Assembly (NCBI RefSeq): GCF_016612545.1
Contig: NZ_JAENRY010000001.1
Span: 1-64,000 of the forward strand
Direction: 5' to 3'
DNA: 64,000 bases
DNA from: Streptomyces sp. MBT65
Lineage (GTDB): Bacteria; Actinomycetota; Actinomycetes; Streptomycetales; Streptomycetaceae
The position numbers were made by a program, and so were the translations under genes. The notes beneath the pieces were generated by a model. It saw only the letters and a program-made list of their open reading frames with translations, did no database searches and was not told the origin of the DNA. The first letter of the stretch is position 1. The number at the start of each line of letters is the position of its first letter. Shown here in pieces: positions 52,461 to 60,347 of the stretch.

Positions 52461-53900
52461 ATGCCCCACCTCGGAAGTTCGGTGCATCTGCGTGCCCTCG
52501 CGGCCGCCACCCTGCGCCCCCGGCAGACGCCCCCGACCGACCGTCCGCCGTCGGCCGAGCGGGTCGTGATCGTCTCGGCCAGCGTCGGAGCCGGCCACGA
52601 CGGCGCCGCCACCGAACTGGAGCGACGGCTGCTGGCGGCCGGTCTCACGGTCGACCGGCTCGACCTGCTGGACGTGCTGCCCGCGCGGCTCGGCCGACTG
52701 GTCCGGGACGGCTACCACCGGATGCTCGTCCGGGCACCGTGGGCCTACCAGCGGATCTACAGCAGCACCGAACGTGCCGGAGGCGGCGGCCCGCTCGCGC
52801 GAGTCCTGCTGCGCTCCGCCGAGGAACGGCTGCTGCGCGCCCTGCCCGCGGACACCGGCGCCGTCGTCTCGACCTACCCGGGCGCGAGCCGGGTCCTGGG
52901 CAACCTCCGGCTCGACGGCCGACTGACGGTCCCCGTCCTCACCTACCTCACCGACTTCTCGGTGCACCCGCTGTGGGTGGCCGACGGCGTCGACGTCCAT
53001 CTCGCGCTGCACGCCGTGCCCGCCGCGCAGGCCCGGGCCGCCGGTGCGCGCGACGTGCGGGTGTGCGGCCCGGTCGCGGACCCGCGCTTCCACCCGGTGG
53101 ACGCGCGGGAACGCGCGGCGGCACGCACCCGCTTCGGCCTGCCCGAGAACGCCCCTCTCGCTCTGCTGGTCGCCGGTTCCTGGGGCGTGGGCCCGGTCCG
53201 CCAGGTCGCCCGGGACCTGCGCGACTGCGGCGCGGCCGTACCGCTCGTCGTCTGCGGCCGCAACGGGACACTGGCCGACCAGCTCCGCGCGGACGGCATC
53301 GAGCACGTCCACGGCTGGGTCGACGACATGCCCGGCCTGATGCACGCCGCCGACGTCCTGGTCCAGAACGCGGGCGGTCTGACCTCCCTGGAGGCCTTCG
53401 CCGCAGGCCTGCCCGTCGCCAGCTACGGCTGCATACCCGGCCACGGACTGACCAACGCCGCCGCCCTGGACGAGGCGGGCGTCGCCGCGTGGATCCGGGA
53501 CCCGGCCCAACTCAAGCACGTCCTGGGCGAGTTGATCGACGGCCCACGAGGACTGCTGCAACGGGAGGCGGGCCTCGCCCTGTTCGCGGGCAACCCCCAC
53601 GGCCCGGACCACAGCCCGGCCATCGAGACGGCCAGGGTCTTCCGCACCGGCACCGGACCCCTTGCCGCTGCCCCCGCTGTCCGGCGGACCACCCTTCCCG
53701 CCGCCCGGCGACTCGCCACCACCACCGCCCTGGCCTGCGCGGTCTGGGCGGGCGCGGTCGGGACGGCGGTCGCCACGACGGAGAGCGGCCCGGGCCTGAT
53801 GCACGCGATAGGACAGAGCTTCGACCTCGACGACCTGGGCCACGCACACCACGTGGTTCATGCACCGCACGGGGCTTATGCGAAGGGGCACCACGCATGA
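52461..53900 (+). CDS. MGDG-synthase/MurG-like glycosyltransferase (GT28 type)
   Basis: A 479-residue GT-B enzyme. The N-terminal domain has the glycolipid-synthase motif SASVGAGHDGAA (about 39-50) and LTYLTDFSVHPLW; the C-terminal domain has the nucleotide-sugar site HGWVDDMPGLMHAADVLVQN and GGLTSLEAFAAGLPVA. Family members transfer sugar to diacylglycerol. A C-terminal extension (about 410-479) adds a hydrophobic helix and a His-rich tail (GHAHHVVHAPHGAY) not normal for the family. GAGGAAAAAG precedes the ATG. It is under the BlaI boxes and co-directional with the deacetylase. Confidence 0.86.
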   Translation: MPHLGSSVHLRALAAATLRPRQTPPTDRPPSAERVVIVSASVGAGHDGAATELERRLLAAGLTVDRLDLLDVLPARLGRLVRDGYHRMLVRAPWAYQRIYSSTERAGGGGPLARVLLRSAEERLLRALPADTGAVVSTYPGASRVLGNLRLDGRLTVPVLTYLTDFSVHPLWVADGVDVHLALHAVPAAQARAAGARDVRVCGPVADPRFHPVDARERAAARTRFGLPENAPLALLVAGSWGVGPVRQVARDLRDCGAAVPLVVCGRNGTLADQLRADGIEHVHGWVDDMPGLMHAADVLVQNAGGLTSLEAFAAGLPVASYGCIPGHGLTNAAALDEAGVAAWIRDPAQLKHVLGELIDGPRGLLQREAGLALFAGNPHGPDHSPAIETARVFRTGTGPLAAAPAVRRTTLPAARRLATTTALACAVWAGAVGTAVATTESGPGLMHAIGQSFDLDDLGHAHHVVHAPHGAYAKGHHA

Positions 53901-54010
53901 GCGCCGAAAGCCTTCTTCTTACGGATACGGCGGCGAGTGCCGTTCCGTGCGTCCTCGCCCGCGCGGGCGCTACGTCCGTCGTCGGCTGGGCGAAGGGCGG
54001 CCACTCGTGA
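53897..54010 (+). CDS. 37-codon mini-ORF A in the glycosyltransferase-deacetylase junction
   Basis: ATG at 53897 overlaps the glycosyltransferase stop (ATGA); GCGAAGGGG lies 8 nt upstream. It encodes 37 residues ending TSVVGWAKGGHS. Its 110-nt unit (53897-54006) aligns without gaps to the next unit at about 59% identity. No membrane segment or known motif is seen. It may be a coupling device more than a functional peptide. Confidence 0.5.
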   Translation: MSAESLLLTDTAASAVPCVLARAGATSVVGWAKGGHS

Positions 54011-54120
54011 CCGTCGTACGCCTCCGCTCCTTCTCTACGACCGCCTGCGTCGCGCCACGCATGCATGCCCCCGCGCACACCACGTCGGTCGCGGGTTGTG
54101 AGAAGGGCTCTCTCTCATGA
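54007..54120 (+). CDS. 37-codon mini-ORF B in the same junction
   Basis: GTG at 54007 overlaps the stop of mini-ORF A (GTGA) and its own stop overlaps the deacetylase ATG (ATGA). It encodes 37 residues ending TSVAGCEKGSLS, similar to the end of mini-ORF A. GCGAAGGG-N9 precedes its start, as GAGAAGGG-N9 precedes the deacetylase. The ten-base CACACCACGT shared with the end of the glycosyltransferase gene (53845 and 54076) marks the duplicated segment. Confidence 0.5.
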   Translation: MTVVRLRSFSTTACVAPRMHAPAHTTSVAGCEKGSLS

Positions 54121-54860
54121 CCGCCGCCCGCTTCCTCCGTACGACCGCCCGCCTCGCGCTCCCCGCACTCCCGATTCTCGCCGCCGCGTACGCCGCTCCG
54201 GTCCTCTCCACCTACGGCCCGTTGCGCAACCGGGTCATGCCCCGCCTCGCCGGTCGCGGCCGGACGGACCACGTGGCGCTCACCTTCGACGACGGACCGG
54301 ACCCGCTGTCCACCCCGTTGTTCCTGCGCCTGCTCGACGAGCGCGGAGTCCACGCCACGTTCTTTCTCCTCGGCAGCCAGGCGGTACGTTCGCCCGGCCT
54401 GGTCCGTGAGATCGCCGCTGCCGGACATGAGATCGCCGTTCACGGCTGGCACCACCGCCCGCTGCTGCTGCGCGGGCCGCGCGCCACACACGAAGACCTG
54501 GCCCGCGCCCGCGACACGGTCGGCGACCTCACCAGGCGCACGCCACGGCTCTTCCGCCCGCCCTACGGCGTGATGTCGACCGCCGCCCACCTCGCGGCCC
54601 GCCGCCTGCACCTCTCGCCGGTGTTGTGGACGGCCTGGGGCGAGGACTGGAGGGCGCGCGCCACAGCGGAGTCGGTCCACCGGACGGTCATCGAGGATCT
54701 GCGCGGCGGTGGCACTGTCCTGCTGCACGACTCCGACTGCACCTCGGCACCCGGCTCCTGGCGCGCCACCCTCAACGCCGTGCCCCGCATCCTCGACACC
54801 TGCGCGATGCGGGGCCTGTCCGTGGGGCCGCTGCGGGAGCATGCTGTGGATCCGCTCTGA
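54117..54860 (+). CDS. NodB-type polysaccharide deacetylase
   Basis: A 247-residue CE4-family enzyme with an N-terminal membrane anchor or signal (ALPALPILAAAYAAPVL, about 15-31). The metal/catalytic motifs are intact: TFDDGPD (about 59-65), HGWHHRPLL (about 108), RPPYGVMS (about 148) and HDSDC near 205. It would remove N-acetyl groups from peptidoglycan, chitin-like or lipid-linked sugars outside the membrane. It is translationally coupled through the mini-ORFs to the glycosyltransferase, so both probably act on one envelope glycoconjugate. Confidence 0.9.
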   Translation: MTAARFLRTTARLALPALPILAAAYAAPVLSTYGPLRNRVMPRLAGRGRTDHVALTFDDGPDPLSTPLFLRLLDERGVHATFFLLGSQAVRSPGLVREIAAAGHEIAVHGWHHRPLLLRGPRATHEDLARARDTVGDLTRRTPRLFRPPYGVMSTAAHLAARRLHLSPVLWTAWGEDWRARATAESVHRTVIEDLRGGGTVLLHDSDCTSAPGSWRATLNAVPRILDTCAMRGLSVGPLREHAVDPL

Positions 54861-55380
54861 AGTCGACGATATTGTCCGCGCTCCTCGGAACCGGGACAGG
54901 CGCCGACGCGGCGGACCGCGCAGCTTCCGCTGCCCCGTTGACGAGCCCGCTCCGGACAGACACCGGCCGGGTCTCCGGAGTGGCGTCCATGGTCTCCGGT
55001 GTCACTGTCTTCAAGGGCCTGCCCTACGCGGCGACCTCGGCGGGCGCCAACCGCTGGCGCCCGCCGCAGCGGACGAGTCCATGGACGGGCGTGCGCGTCG
55101 CGGACACATTCGTGGACATCTGCCCGCAGCGGACGATGAGTTCGGCCCATCTCTACTTCCGGCGGGCCAAGTCCTCGCAGCTGCTCTTCGGCGGCCCTGC
55201 GCTGTGTATGGCGCAACTTCGCCTACGTCTTCGGCAACATCTACGCCACCGACCCGCCTTGAACCGCCATCGACCGCATGGTCGCCGACAACCTGTCCGG
55301 CCACGTGGTGAACTTTGTGACCCACGGCGACCCGAACAGCCAGAGCCGCACCTGCTGGTCCGCAACGAACCACTGCTTCA
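54856..55380 (+). pseudogene. Type B carboxylesterase remnant
   Basis: Two pieces of a para-nitrobenzyl-esterase-type protein are visible. The first reads VSGVTVFKGLPYAATSAGAN and RWRPPQRTSPWTGVRVADTF, the N-terminal signature. A frame-shifted second piece reads FAYVFGNIYATDPP, a TGA stop at 55260, then AIDRMVADNLSGHVVNFVTH, the C-terminal region. The catalytic Ser core (about 300 residues) is gone. There is no usable start codon. It is a decayed gene lying directly after the deacetylase stop. Confidence 0.82.
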
Positions 55381-55471
55381 CGAGCCGGAGGCATTGGTGA
55401 CATCGGCGCCGGCGGTGTACGGCCGGTGAAGTACTGTCGTCGCCGTAGTCGGGGTAAACGTACGCAGTAAC

Positions 55472-55488
55472 TTACTTGACTTACGCAA
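55472..55488. promoter_or_regulatory. MarR-type operator, related to the 18704-18776 boxes
   Basis: TTACTTGACTTACGCAA, followed by a -10-like TATGGT (about 55492), lies 21 bp before the MarR start. It matches the 17-bp boxes at 18704, 18732 and 18760 at most positions. Confidence 0.6.
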
Positions 55489-55509
55489 CAATATGGTAAA
55501 GTGGGCCTC

Positions 55510-56031
55510 ATGTCCACACCATCGGTCCCCGAAGCCCCCGCCTCCCCGGAGGTGACCGAGATCGAGCGAGCCCTCACTCGGATCACCTACCTGAGCACGC
55601 GCGCCCGCCAGCACGACCGGCTCATGGCCCTCGCCGGTGTGCCCCTGGACCGTGCGGCGGTGGCGTTGCTCCGGCAGGTCGCCGACTCCGACCCGCTGCG
55701 CCCGGGGGAGCTGGCGCAGCGCCTCGGGGTCGAGGCCTCGCATGTGACGCGGACGGTGCAGCAGTTGCAGAAGTCCGGCTACGTCACCCGCGTGCCCGAC
55801 CCCGACGACCGCCGAGCCCAGCGGATCGAGCTGACCGAGGCCGGGCGGAAAGCCGTCAGCAGCGTGCGGGACGCCGGTGCGCGCGGCATGCAAATGGCCC
55901 TCTCGGATTGGTCGACGGACGAACTGCAGCAACTGGCAACGCTGTTCCACCGCATGGTCGACGACTTCCTGAAGCACGCGGTCGAGGACGACGGCGAGCC
56001 GGAGGTCGCGGCGCAGGCCGGAACTGTCTGA
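55510..56031 (+). CDS. MarR-family regulator
   Basis: A 173-residue winged-helix regulator: PGELAQRLGVEASHVTRTVQ (about 66-85) is the recognition region, and YVTRVPDPDDRRAQRIELTE (about 92-111) the wing. ATG 55510 is preferred; GTG 55501 is also possible. It stands alone between an esterase remnant and a convergent gene, so its target may have been the lost esterase or a distant gene. It carries a probable autoregulatory palindrome. Confidence 0.9.
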   Translation: MSTPSVPEAPASPEVTEIERALTRITYLSTRARQHDRLMALAGVPLDRAAVALLRQVADSDPLRPGELAQRLGVEASHVTRTVQQLQKSGYVTRVPDPDDRRAQRIELTEAGRKAVSSVRDAGARGMQMALSDWSTDELQQLATLFHRMVDDFLKHAVEDDGEPEVAAQAGTV

Positions 56032-56078
56032 GTTCCGGGTACGGACCGTCCGGGTGCCGGGTACGGACGGCGTCGATG

Positions 56079-57140
56079 TCACCCGAGGTCGGCGACGATC
56101 TGCGGGAGGTCGGTCGTGGTGCGGATCCCGGGAGCTGCCGCGCAGACGAACGGCACGGCGTTCACCGCACGGTTCGCGGTGTAGGAGGGGGACATCGAGG
56201 CCATCAGGTCGAGGGGTACGGGGAACCGCAGGTCGATGTCGAGCGGTGCGTCCCCCTCGACCGAGACATGCCAGCCGGTCGCGCGGAGGTCCCAGGCGGG
56301 GTCGAGGTCGGTGGTGCAGTACCAGTTGGCGCGGAATCGCAGCAGGGGGCGGCCCTTGCGTAGTCCGGACACGGTGATCCGCTGCGCGGCCACCGTGCCT
56401 GCGGGCAGCGTTCCCGCGGCGATCCGCGTGCTGCGGCGCGCGGTCGCGACCTCGCCGACCGCCTCCACCGAGTCGAGCGGTGTCGACAGCGCCTCGGCGA
56501 GCAGGCGCAACGACGGCCCGAAGCTGTCGCGCAGCCCGGCCAGGCGCTGTTCGCCGAATTCGGCAGGAGGCTGACCGAAGCCCATCACCTCGAACAGCAG
56601 CCCGGGGGAGTCCCGTTGGGAGAGGTCCGCGAACTCGTCGATCGTCAGCGCGTCGAGCCGCCGCTGGATCGAGGTGAGCGTCAACGGCAGTGCCTCGGTG
56701 ATGAATCCGGGACTGCTGCCCGTGCTGTGGACCGAGCTGCCACCCTGCTCGCACGCGTCCTCGATCCGCTTCCGCGTGACCGGATCCAGGCTGGGCGCGT
56801 GATGGAACTCGCCGCGCGTCGACACGACGTTCACGCCTGACGAGAGCAGCGCACACACCTCGTCGAAATCACAGCTTCGCGGGGTGTAGAGGGCGCAGTC
56901 GGCGCCCAGCGCCAGGATCTCGTCGATGTCGTGCGTGGCGACGACCCCGGTCGTGCCGAAGTCGCCCCCGCTCAACTCACCCGCGTCCAGGCCCGACTTG
57001 GCCGGCGTATGGACATACACGCCGGCCAGGGTCAGGTTCGGATGCTCCAGTACGGCACGCATCGTGCGGGCACCGATGTTCCCGGTGGCCCACTGCACGA
57101 CCCGGTAGCGCTGCACTCCATGCCGTAGCGGCTCGGTCAT
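56079..57140 (-). CDS. DapB-like NAD(P)-dependent dehydrogenase
   Basis: A 353-residue protein of the dihydrodipicolinate-reductase-like group that includes 2,4-diaminopentanoate dehydrogenase. The Rossmann motif YRVVQWATGNIGARTMRAVL (about 12-31) uses a TGNIG loop. GVNVVSTRGEFHH and SVHSTGSSPGFITEALPL (about 140-157) are characteristic of the group. Such enzymes act on amino/oxo acids or, in mycobacteria and actinomycetes, on unknown CoA-related substrates. ATG 57140 with GGGAGGTGG upstream. An operator palindrome lies 35 bp before the start. Confidence 0.82.
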   Translation of the reverse strand: MTEPLRHGVQRYRVVQWATGNIGARTMRAVLEHPNLTLAGVYVHTPAKSGLDAGELSGGDFGTTGVVATHDIDEILALGADCALYTPRSCDFDEVCALLSSGVNVVSTRGEFHHAPSLDPVTRKRIEDACEQGGSSVHSTGSSPGFITEALPLTLTSIQRRLDALTIDEFADLSQRDSPGLLFEVMGFGQPPAEFGEQRLAGLRDSFGPSLRLLAEALSTPLDSVEAVGEVATARRSTRIAAGTLPAGTVAAQRITVSGLRKGRPLLRFRANWYCTTDLDPAWDLRATGWHVSVEGDAPLDIDLRFPVPLDLMASMSPSYTANRAVNAVPFVCAAAPGIRTTTDLPQIVADLG

Positions 57141-57174
57141 CGCCCACCTCCCGTTGCGGTGGGCGAGAACCGTA

Positions 57175-57191
57175 CTCTCCACTATGGAGAG
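57175..57191. promoter_or_regulatory. CTCTCC-N5-GGAGAG palindrome
   Basis: Perfect 6-5-6 inverted repeat between the TetR stop and the DapB-like gene start; probably an operator for the latter. Confidence 0.5.
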
Positions 57192-57235
57192 CGTCAATCA
57201 CGAACGAAAGGCCGTCAAATGCGCACAGGCCGCCG

Positions 57236-57901
57236 TCAGTTGCGTACGGGGACACCCGAGAGGCCGCCGAGACAGAACTGCCAGACCTCCTCGGCGGTGA
57301 CCGCCGCCGCGTGGCTGTCGGACGGAACGCCGTTGCCCTGTGCGACGAACATGACCGTCTGCATCAGGAGCGAGGCCTGGCGGCGCGGCTTCCCGGCGGG
57401 GAGGACGCCGGCGTCCTCGGCCTGCTGGACCAACTCCGTGAACACCGTGAGCAGAGGGAGATGAGCGGTCGCCACCTGCGTGGGGTGCTTCACGAGGAGT
57501 TGCAGCGCGAAGTCGCTGAACAGCGGGCGCTCCACGCCCGGGTTGGACAACGACTGCTCGAAGAGCATCTCCACCCCGAGCCGCAGCGCTTGAAGCGGAT
57601 CCGACTGGGAACCGGCTGATTCGCGAATCTCCGCAGCCGACTTGGACAACGCGTCCTCGAACAGGGCGAGCAGTAGCTCGTGTTTGCCGTCGAAGTGCTG
57701 GTAGAAGCTGCGCAGTGACTGTTTGGAGCGGTCCACGACCTCCTGGACGGTGAAGTCCGTCGTCCGCTTCTCCGCTATGAGTTCCTGCGCCGCGTCCAGG
57801 AAGCGCTGCACGCGTTGTTCGGCGCGGAGCTTTGCGGCACGGGTGGAACGCTCAACGGCGCGCTGGCGCCAGGCTGGTTGTTCTTCGGGGACAGCTGTCA
57901 C
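57236..57901 (-). CDS. TetR-family regulator of the acyl-CoA operon
   Basis: A 221-residue regulator. The helix-turn-helix (about 30-75) reads RFLDAAQELIAEKRTTDFTV, QEVVDRSKQSLRSFYQHFDG; the all-helical ligand domain follows. GTG 57901 fits the conserved start, with GGAG about 13 nt upstream. It is divergent from the acyl-CoA dehydrogenase gene at 58048, with a GAGAAT palindrome between them. The ligand is probably an acyl-CoA. It also reads toward the DapB-like gene and could be co-transcribed with it. Confidence 0.9.
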   Translation of the reverse strand: MTAVPEEQPAWRQRAVERSTRAAKLRAEQRVQRFLDAAQELIAEKRTTDFTVQEVVDRSKQSLRSFYQHFDGKHELLLALFEDALSKSAAEIRESAGSQSDPLQALRLGVEMLFEQSLSNPGVERPLFSDFALQLLVKHPTQVATAHLPLLTVFTELVQQAEDAGVLPAGKPRRQASLLMQTVMFVAQGNGVPSDSHAAAVTAEEVWQFCLGGLSGVPVRN

Positions 57902-57993
57902 ATGAAGAACGATACTCCACTTCAGCGGTAACACCTGGGCTTCCCCTACCGAAGCCCACACCGCAACTTTCGAGACCCTTACTTGCGTGAGAC

Positions 57994-58008
57994 GAGAATG
58001 ATATTCTC
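57994..58008. promoter_or_regulatory. TetR operator upstream of the acyl-CoA operon
   Basis: Perfect GAGAAT-GAT-ATTCTC (6-3-6) palindrome 40 bp before the ATG at 58048, in the TetR/acyl-CoA dehydrogenase gap. Confidence 0.65.
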
Positions 58009-58047
58009 ATCTTCATTCGTCCCGGGTTGGCAGGAGGTTCGTCTGAC

Positions 58048-59328
58048 ATGGCATGGGACTTTTCCACCGAGCCGGAGTTCGAGGAGAAGCTGGAGTGGAT
58101 CAGGCAGTTCCGCGTCGAGCGTGTGGAGCCGCTGGACCTGCTGTACCCGGACCGGGCGTACCACCCTCTCGACGATGAACTCGGCCCGGTCGTCGGGGCG
58201 TTGAAGCAACAGGTCCGCGACGAGGGCCTGTGGGCACCGCACCTCGGCCCCGAGCTGGGCGGCCGCGGCTTCGGCCAGGTCAAGCTGGCGCTCATCAACG
58301 AGATCCTGGGGCAGTCGAGTTGGGCCCCCGTCATCTTCGGCACGGCCGCCCCCGACACCGGAAACGCCGAGATCATCGCCCGCTACGGCACCGACGAGCA
58401 GAAGGAGCGCTACCTCCGGCCGCTACTGGAGGGCGAGTGCTTCTCCTGCTTCTCCATGACCGAACCGCAGGCCGGCGCCGACCCCACGATGTTCACCACG
58501 CGCGCCGAACGCGACGGCGACGACTGGGTCATCACCGGCCGCAAGTTCTTCTCCTCCAACGCCCGCACCTCGAAGTTCGTCATCGTGATGGCCGTGACGA
58601 ACCCCGACGTCAGCCCCTACAAGGGCATGTCGATGTTCCTCGTGCCCAGCGACACCCCCGGCGTCCGCATCGAGCGCCACCTCGGCATCATGGGCGAGGC
58701 CACCGACGAGGGCATGCACGCGCTCATCGCCTACGACGGCGTCCGCGTCCCCGCCGACGCACTGCTCGGCGGCGAGGGCCAGGCCTTCGCGATCGCCCAG
58801 ACCCGGCTCGGCGGTGGCCGCGTCCACCACGCGATGCGGGTCGTCGGCCAGAGCCAGAAGGCGCTCGACATGATGGCCGAACGCGCCCTGTCCCGCGAGA
58901 CCCAGGGCGAGCGGCTCGCGGACAAGCAACTCGTCCGCGCCGACCTCGCCGACTCCTACGCCCAACTCGCCCAGTTCCGGCTGTTCGTGCTCTACACCGC
59001 CTGGCAGATCGACCGGTACCAGGACTACAAGCGGGTCCGTAAGGACATCGCCGCCATCAAGTTCCTCACCCCGAAGGTGCTGCACGACATCGTGTACCGC
59101 TCGATGCATCTGCACGGCGCCCTCGGTGTCTCGAACGAAATGCCGTTCTCCGACATGTGGAACGGCGCAGCCGTCATGGCGGTCGTCGACGGACCCACCG
59201 AGGTCCACAAGATCACTGTCGCCCGTGACGTGCTGCGCGGCTACGAAGCTGCCCCCGGTCTCTGGCCCACCCAGCACCTGCCCACCCGCCGCGAATGGGC
59301 CCGGAAGCAGTTGGAGGACCTGCTGTGA
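58048..59328 (+). CDS. Acyl-CoA dehydrogenase (ACAD10/11-like)
   Basis: A 426-residue FAD flavoprotein. The FAD/substrate region is CFSMTEPQAGADPTMFTT (about 131-148), followed by WVITGRKFFSSNA and, near the end, VVDGPTEVHKITVARDVLRG, typical of the ACAD10/11-type subfamily. AGGAGG precedes ATG 58048. Its stop overlaps the APH-family gene (GTGA). In animals, ACAD10/11 proteins fuse this domain to an APH-like kinase; here the two are separate coupled genes, suggesting one pathway for 4-hydroxyacyl-CoA or related acids. Confidence 0.92.
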   Translation: MAWDFSTEPEFEEKLEWIRQFRVERVEPLDLLYPDRAYHPLDDELGPVVGALKQQVRDEGLWAPHLGPELGGRGFGQVKLALINEILGQSSWAPVIFGTAAPDTGNAEIIARYGTDEQKERYLRPLLEGECFSCFSMTEPQAGADPTMFTTRAERDGDDWVITGRKFFSSNARTSKFVIVMAVTNPDVSPYKGMSMFLVPSDTPGVRIERHLGIMGEATDEGMHALIAYDGVRVPADALLGGEGQAFAIAQTRLGGGRVHHAMRVVGQSQKALDMMAERALSRETQGERLADKQLVRADLADSYAQLAQFRLFVLYTAWQIDRYQDYKRVRKDIAAIKFLTPKVLHDIVYRSMHLHGALGVSNEMPFSDMWNGAAVMAVVDGPTEVHKITVARDVLRGYEAAPGLWPTQHLPTRREWARKQLEDLL

Positions 59329-60347
59329 CGCTCGCCGACACGGAATCGCTCGCCCGCTGGCTGGACGGCCAGGGCATCGCCCCCGGCGAACCCGTCGAGA
59401 CCTCGTACATCTCCGGCGGCACCTCCAACGACATCTACGGCATCCGGCGCGGCGAGGTGAGCATGGTGCTGCGCAAACCGCCGGAGAAGGTCCCGCCGGG
59501 GCGCAACGAGACCATGCTGCGTGAATACCGCGTTCTCAACGCCCTCAACGGCACGGACGTCCCGCACCCCGAGGCGATCGCCGTGTGCGACGACACGAGT
59601 GTGCTCGGCTCCTGCTTCTATCTCATGGCACACGTCGACGGCTGGTCCCCGATGAACTCCGGCGGCTGGCCCGAACCGTTCCTCGGCGATCTCTCCCTGC
59701 GCCCCGAGCTCGCGTACCAACTCGTCGAAGGCATAGCGAAGTTGGGCAACGTAAACTGGCGGGCCCAGGGCCTGGAGGGCTTCGGCAGGCCGGACGGTTT
59801 CCACGACCGGCAGGTCGACCGCTGGCTCGCCCACCTCGCCAAGTTCGAGTTCCGCGAGATACCCGGCCTGGAGAACGCCGCTGCCTGGCTGCGGGAACAC
59901 CGTCCCGCCCACTGGGAACCCGGCATCATCCACGGCGACTACCAGTTCGCCAACGTCATGTTCCGGCACGGCGCACCCGCCGAACTCGCGGCCCTGGTCG
60001 ACTTCGAAATGGCCACCGTGGGCGACCCGTTGCTAGACCTCGGCTGGGTCATCATGGGCTGGCCGGACGCCGACGAGGACCGCACCCAGAAGGGGTACGT
60101 CGACTACACCGGCATGCCCGACCGGGCCGACCTGCTGGAGCACTACGCCAAGGTCAGCGGACGCGACGTCAGCGAGATCGACTACTACGTGATCCTCGCC
60201 CGCTTCAAGATGGCCGTTGTCCTGGAAGGCGGCTACGCCCGGCATGTGAAGGGCGAGGGCGGCAACCCGAAGATGGCCCACTACGGCGACGTAGTCCTCC
60301 AGATGGCCGCGCAGGCGGCCGAACTCGCCGCGACGACCCGGCTATGA
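59325..60347 (+). CDS. APH-family kinase (ACAD10/11 N-domain-like)
   Basis: A 340-residue protein kinase-like phosphotransferase. The catalytic loop is IIHGDYQFANVMF (Asp near 206) and the Mg-binding motif VDFEMATVGDPLLDLGW (about 226-242). ISGGTSNDIYGI forms the glycine-rich loop and LRKPP holds the conserved Lys. By analogy with ACAD10/11 it may phosphorylate a 4-hydroxyacyl-CoA so that the coupled dehydrogenase can act. GTG 59325 and the overlap with the next gene (ATGA) show strict operon coupling. Confidence 0.9.
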   Translation: MTLADTESLARWLDGQGIAPGEPVETSYISGGTSNDIYGIRRGEVSMVLRKPPEKVPPGRNETMLREYRVLNALNGTDVPHPEAIAVCDDTSVLGSCFYLMAHVDGWSPMNSGGWPEPFLGDLSLRPELAYQLVEGIAKLGNVNWRAQGLEGFGRPDGFHDRQVDRWLAHLAKFEFREIPGLENAAAWLREHRPAHWEPGIIHGDYQFANVMFRHGAPAELAALVDFEMATVGDPLLDLGWVIMGWPDADEDRTQKGYVDYTGMPDRADLLEHYAKVSGRDVSEIDYYVILARFKMAVVLEGGYARHVKGEGGNPKMAHYGDVVLQMAAQAAELAATTRL

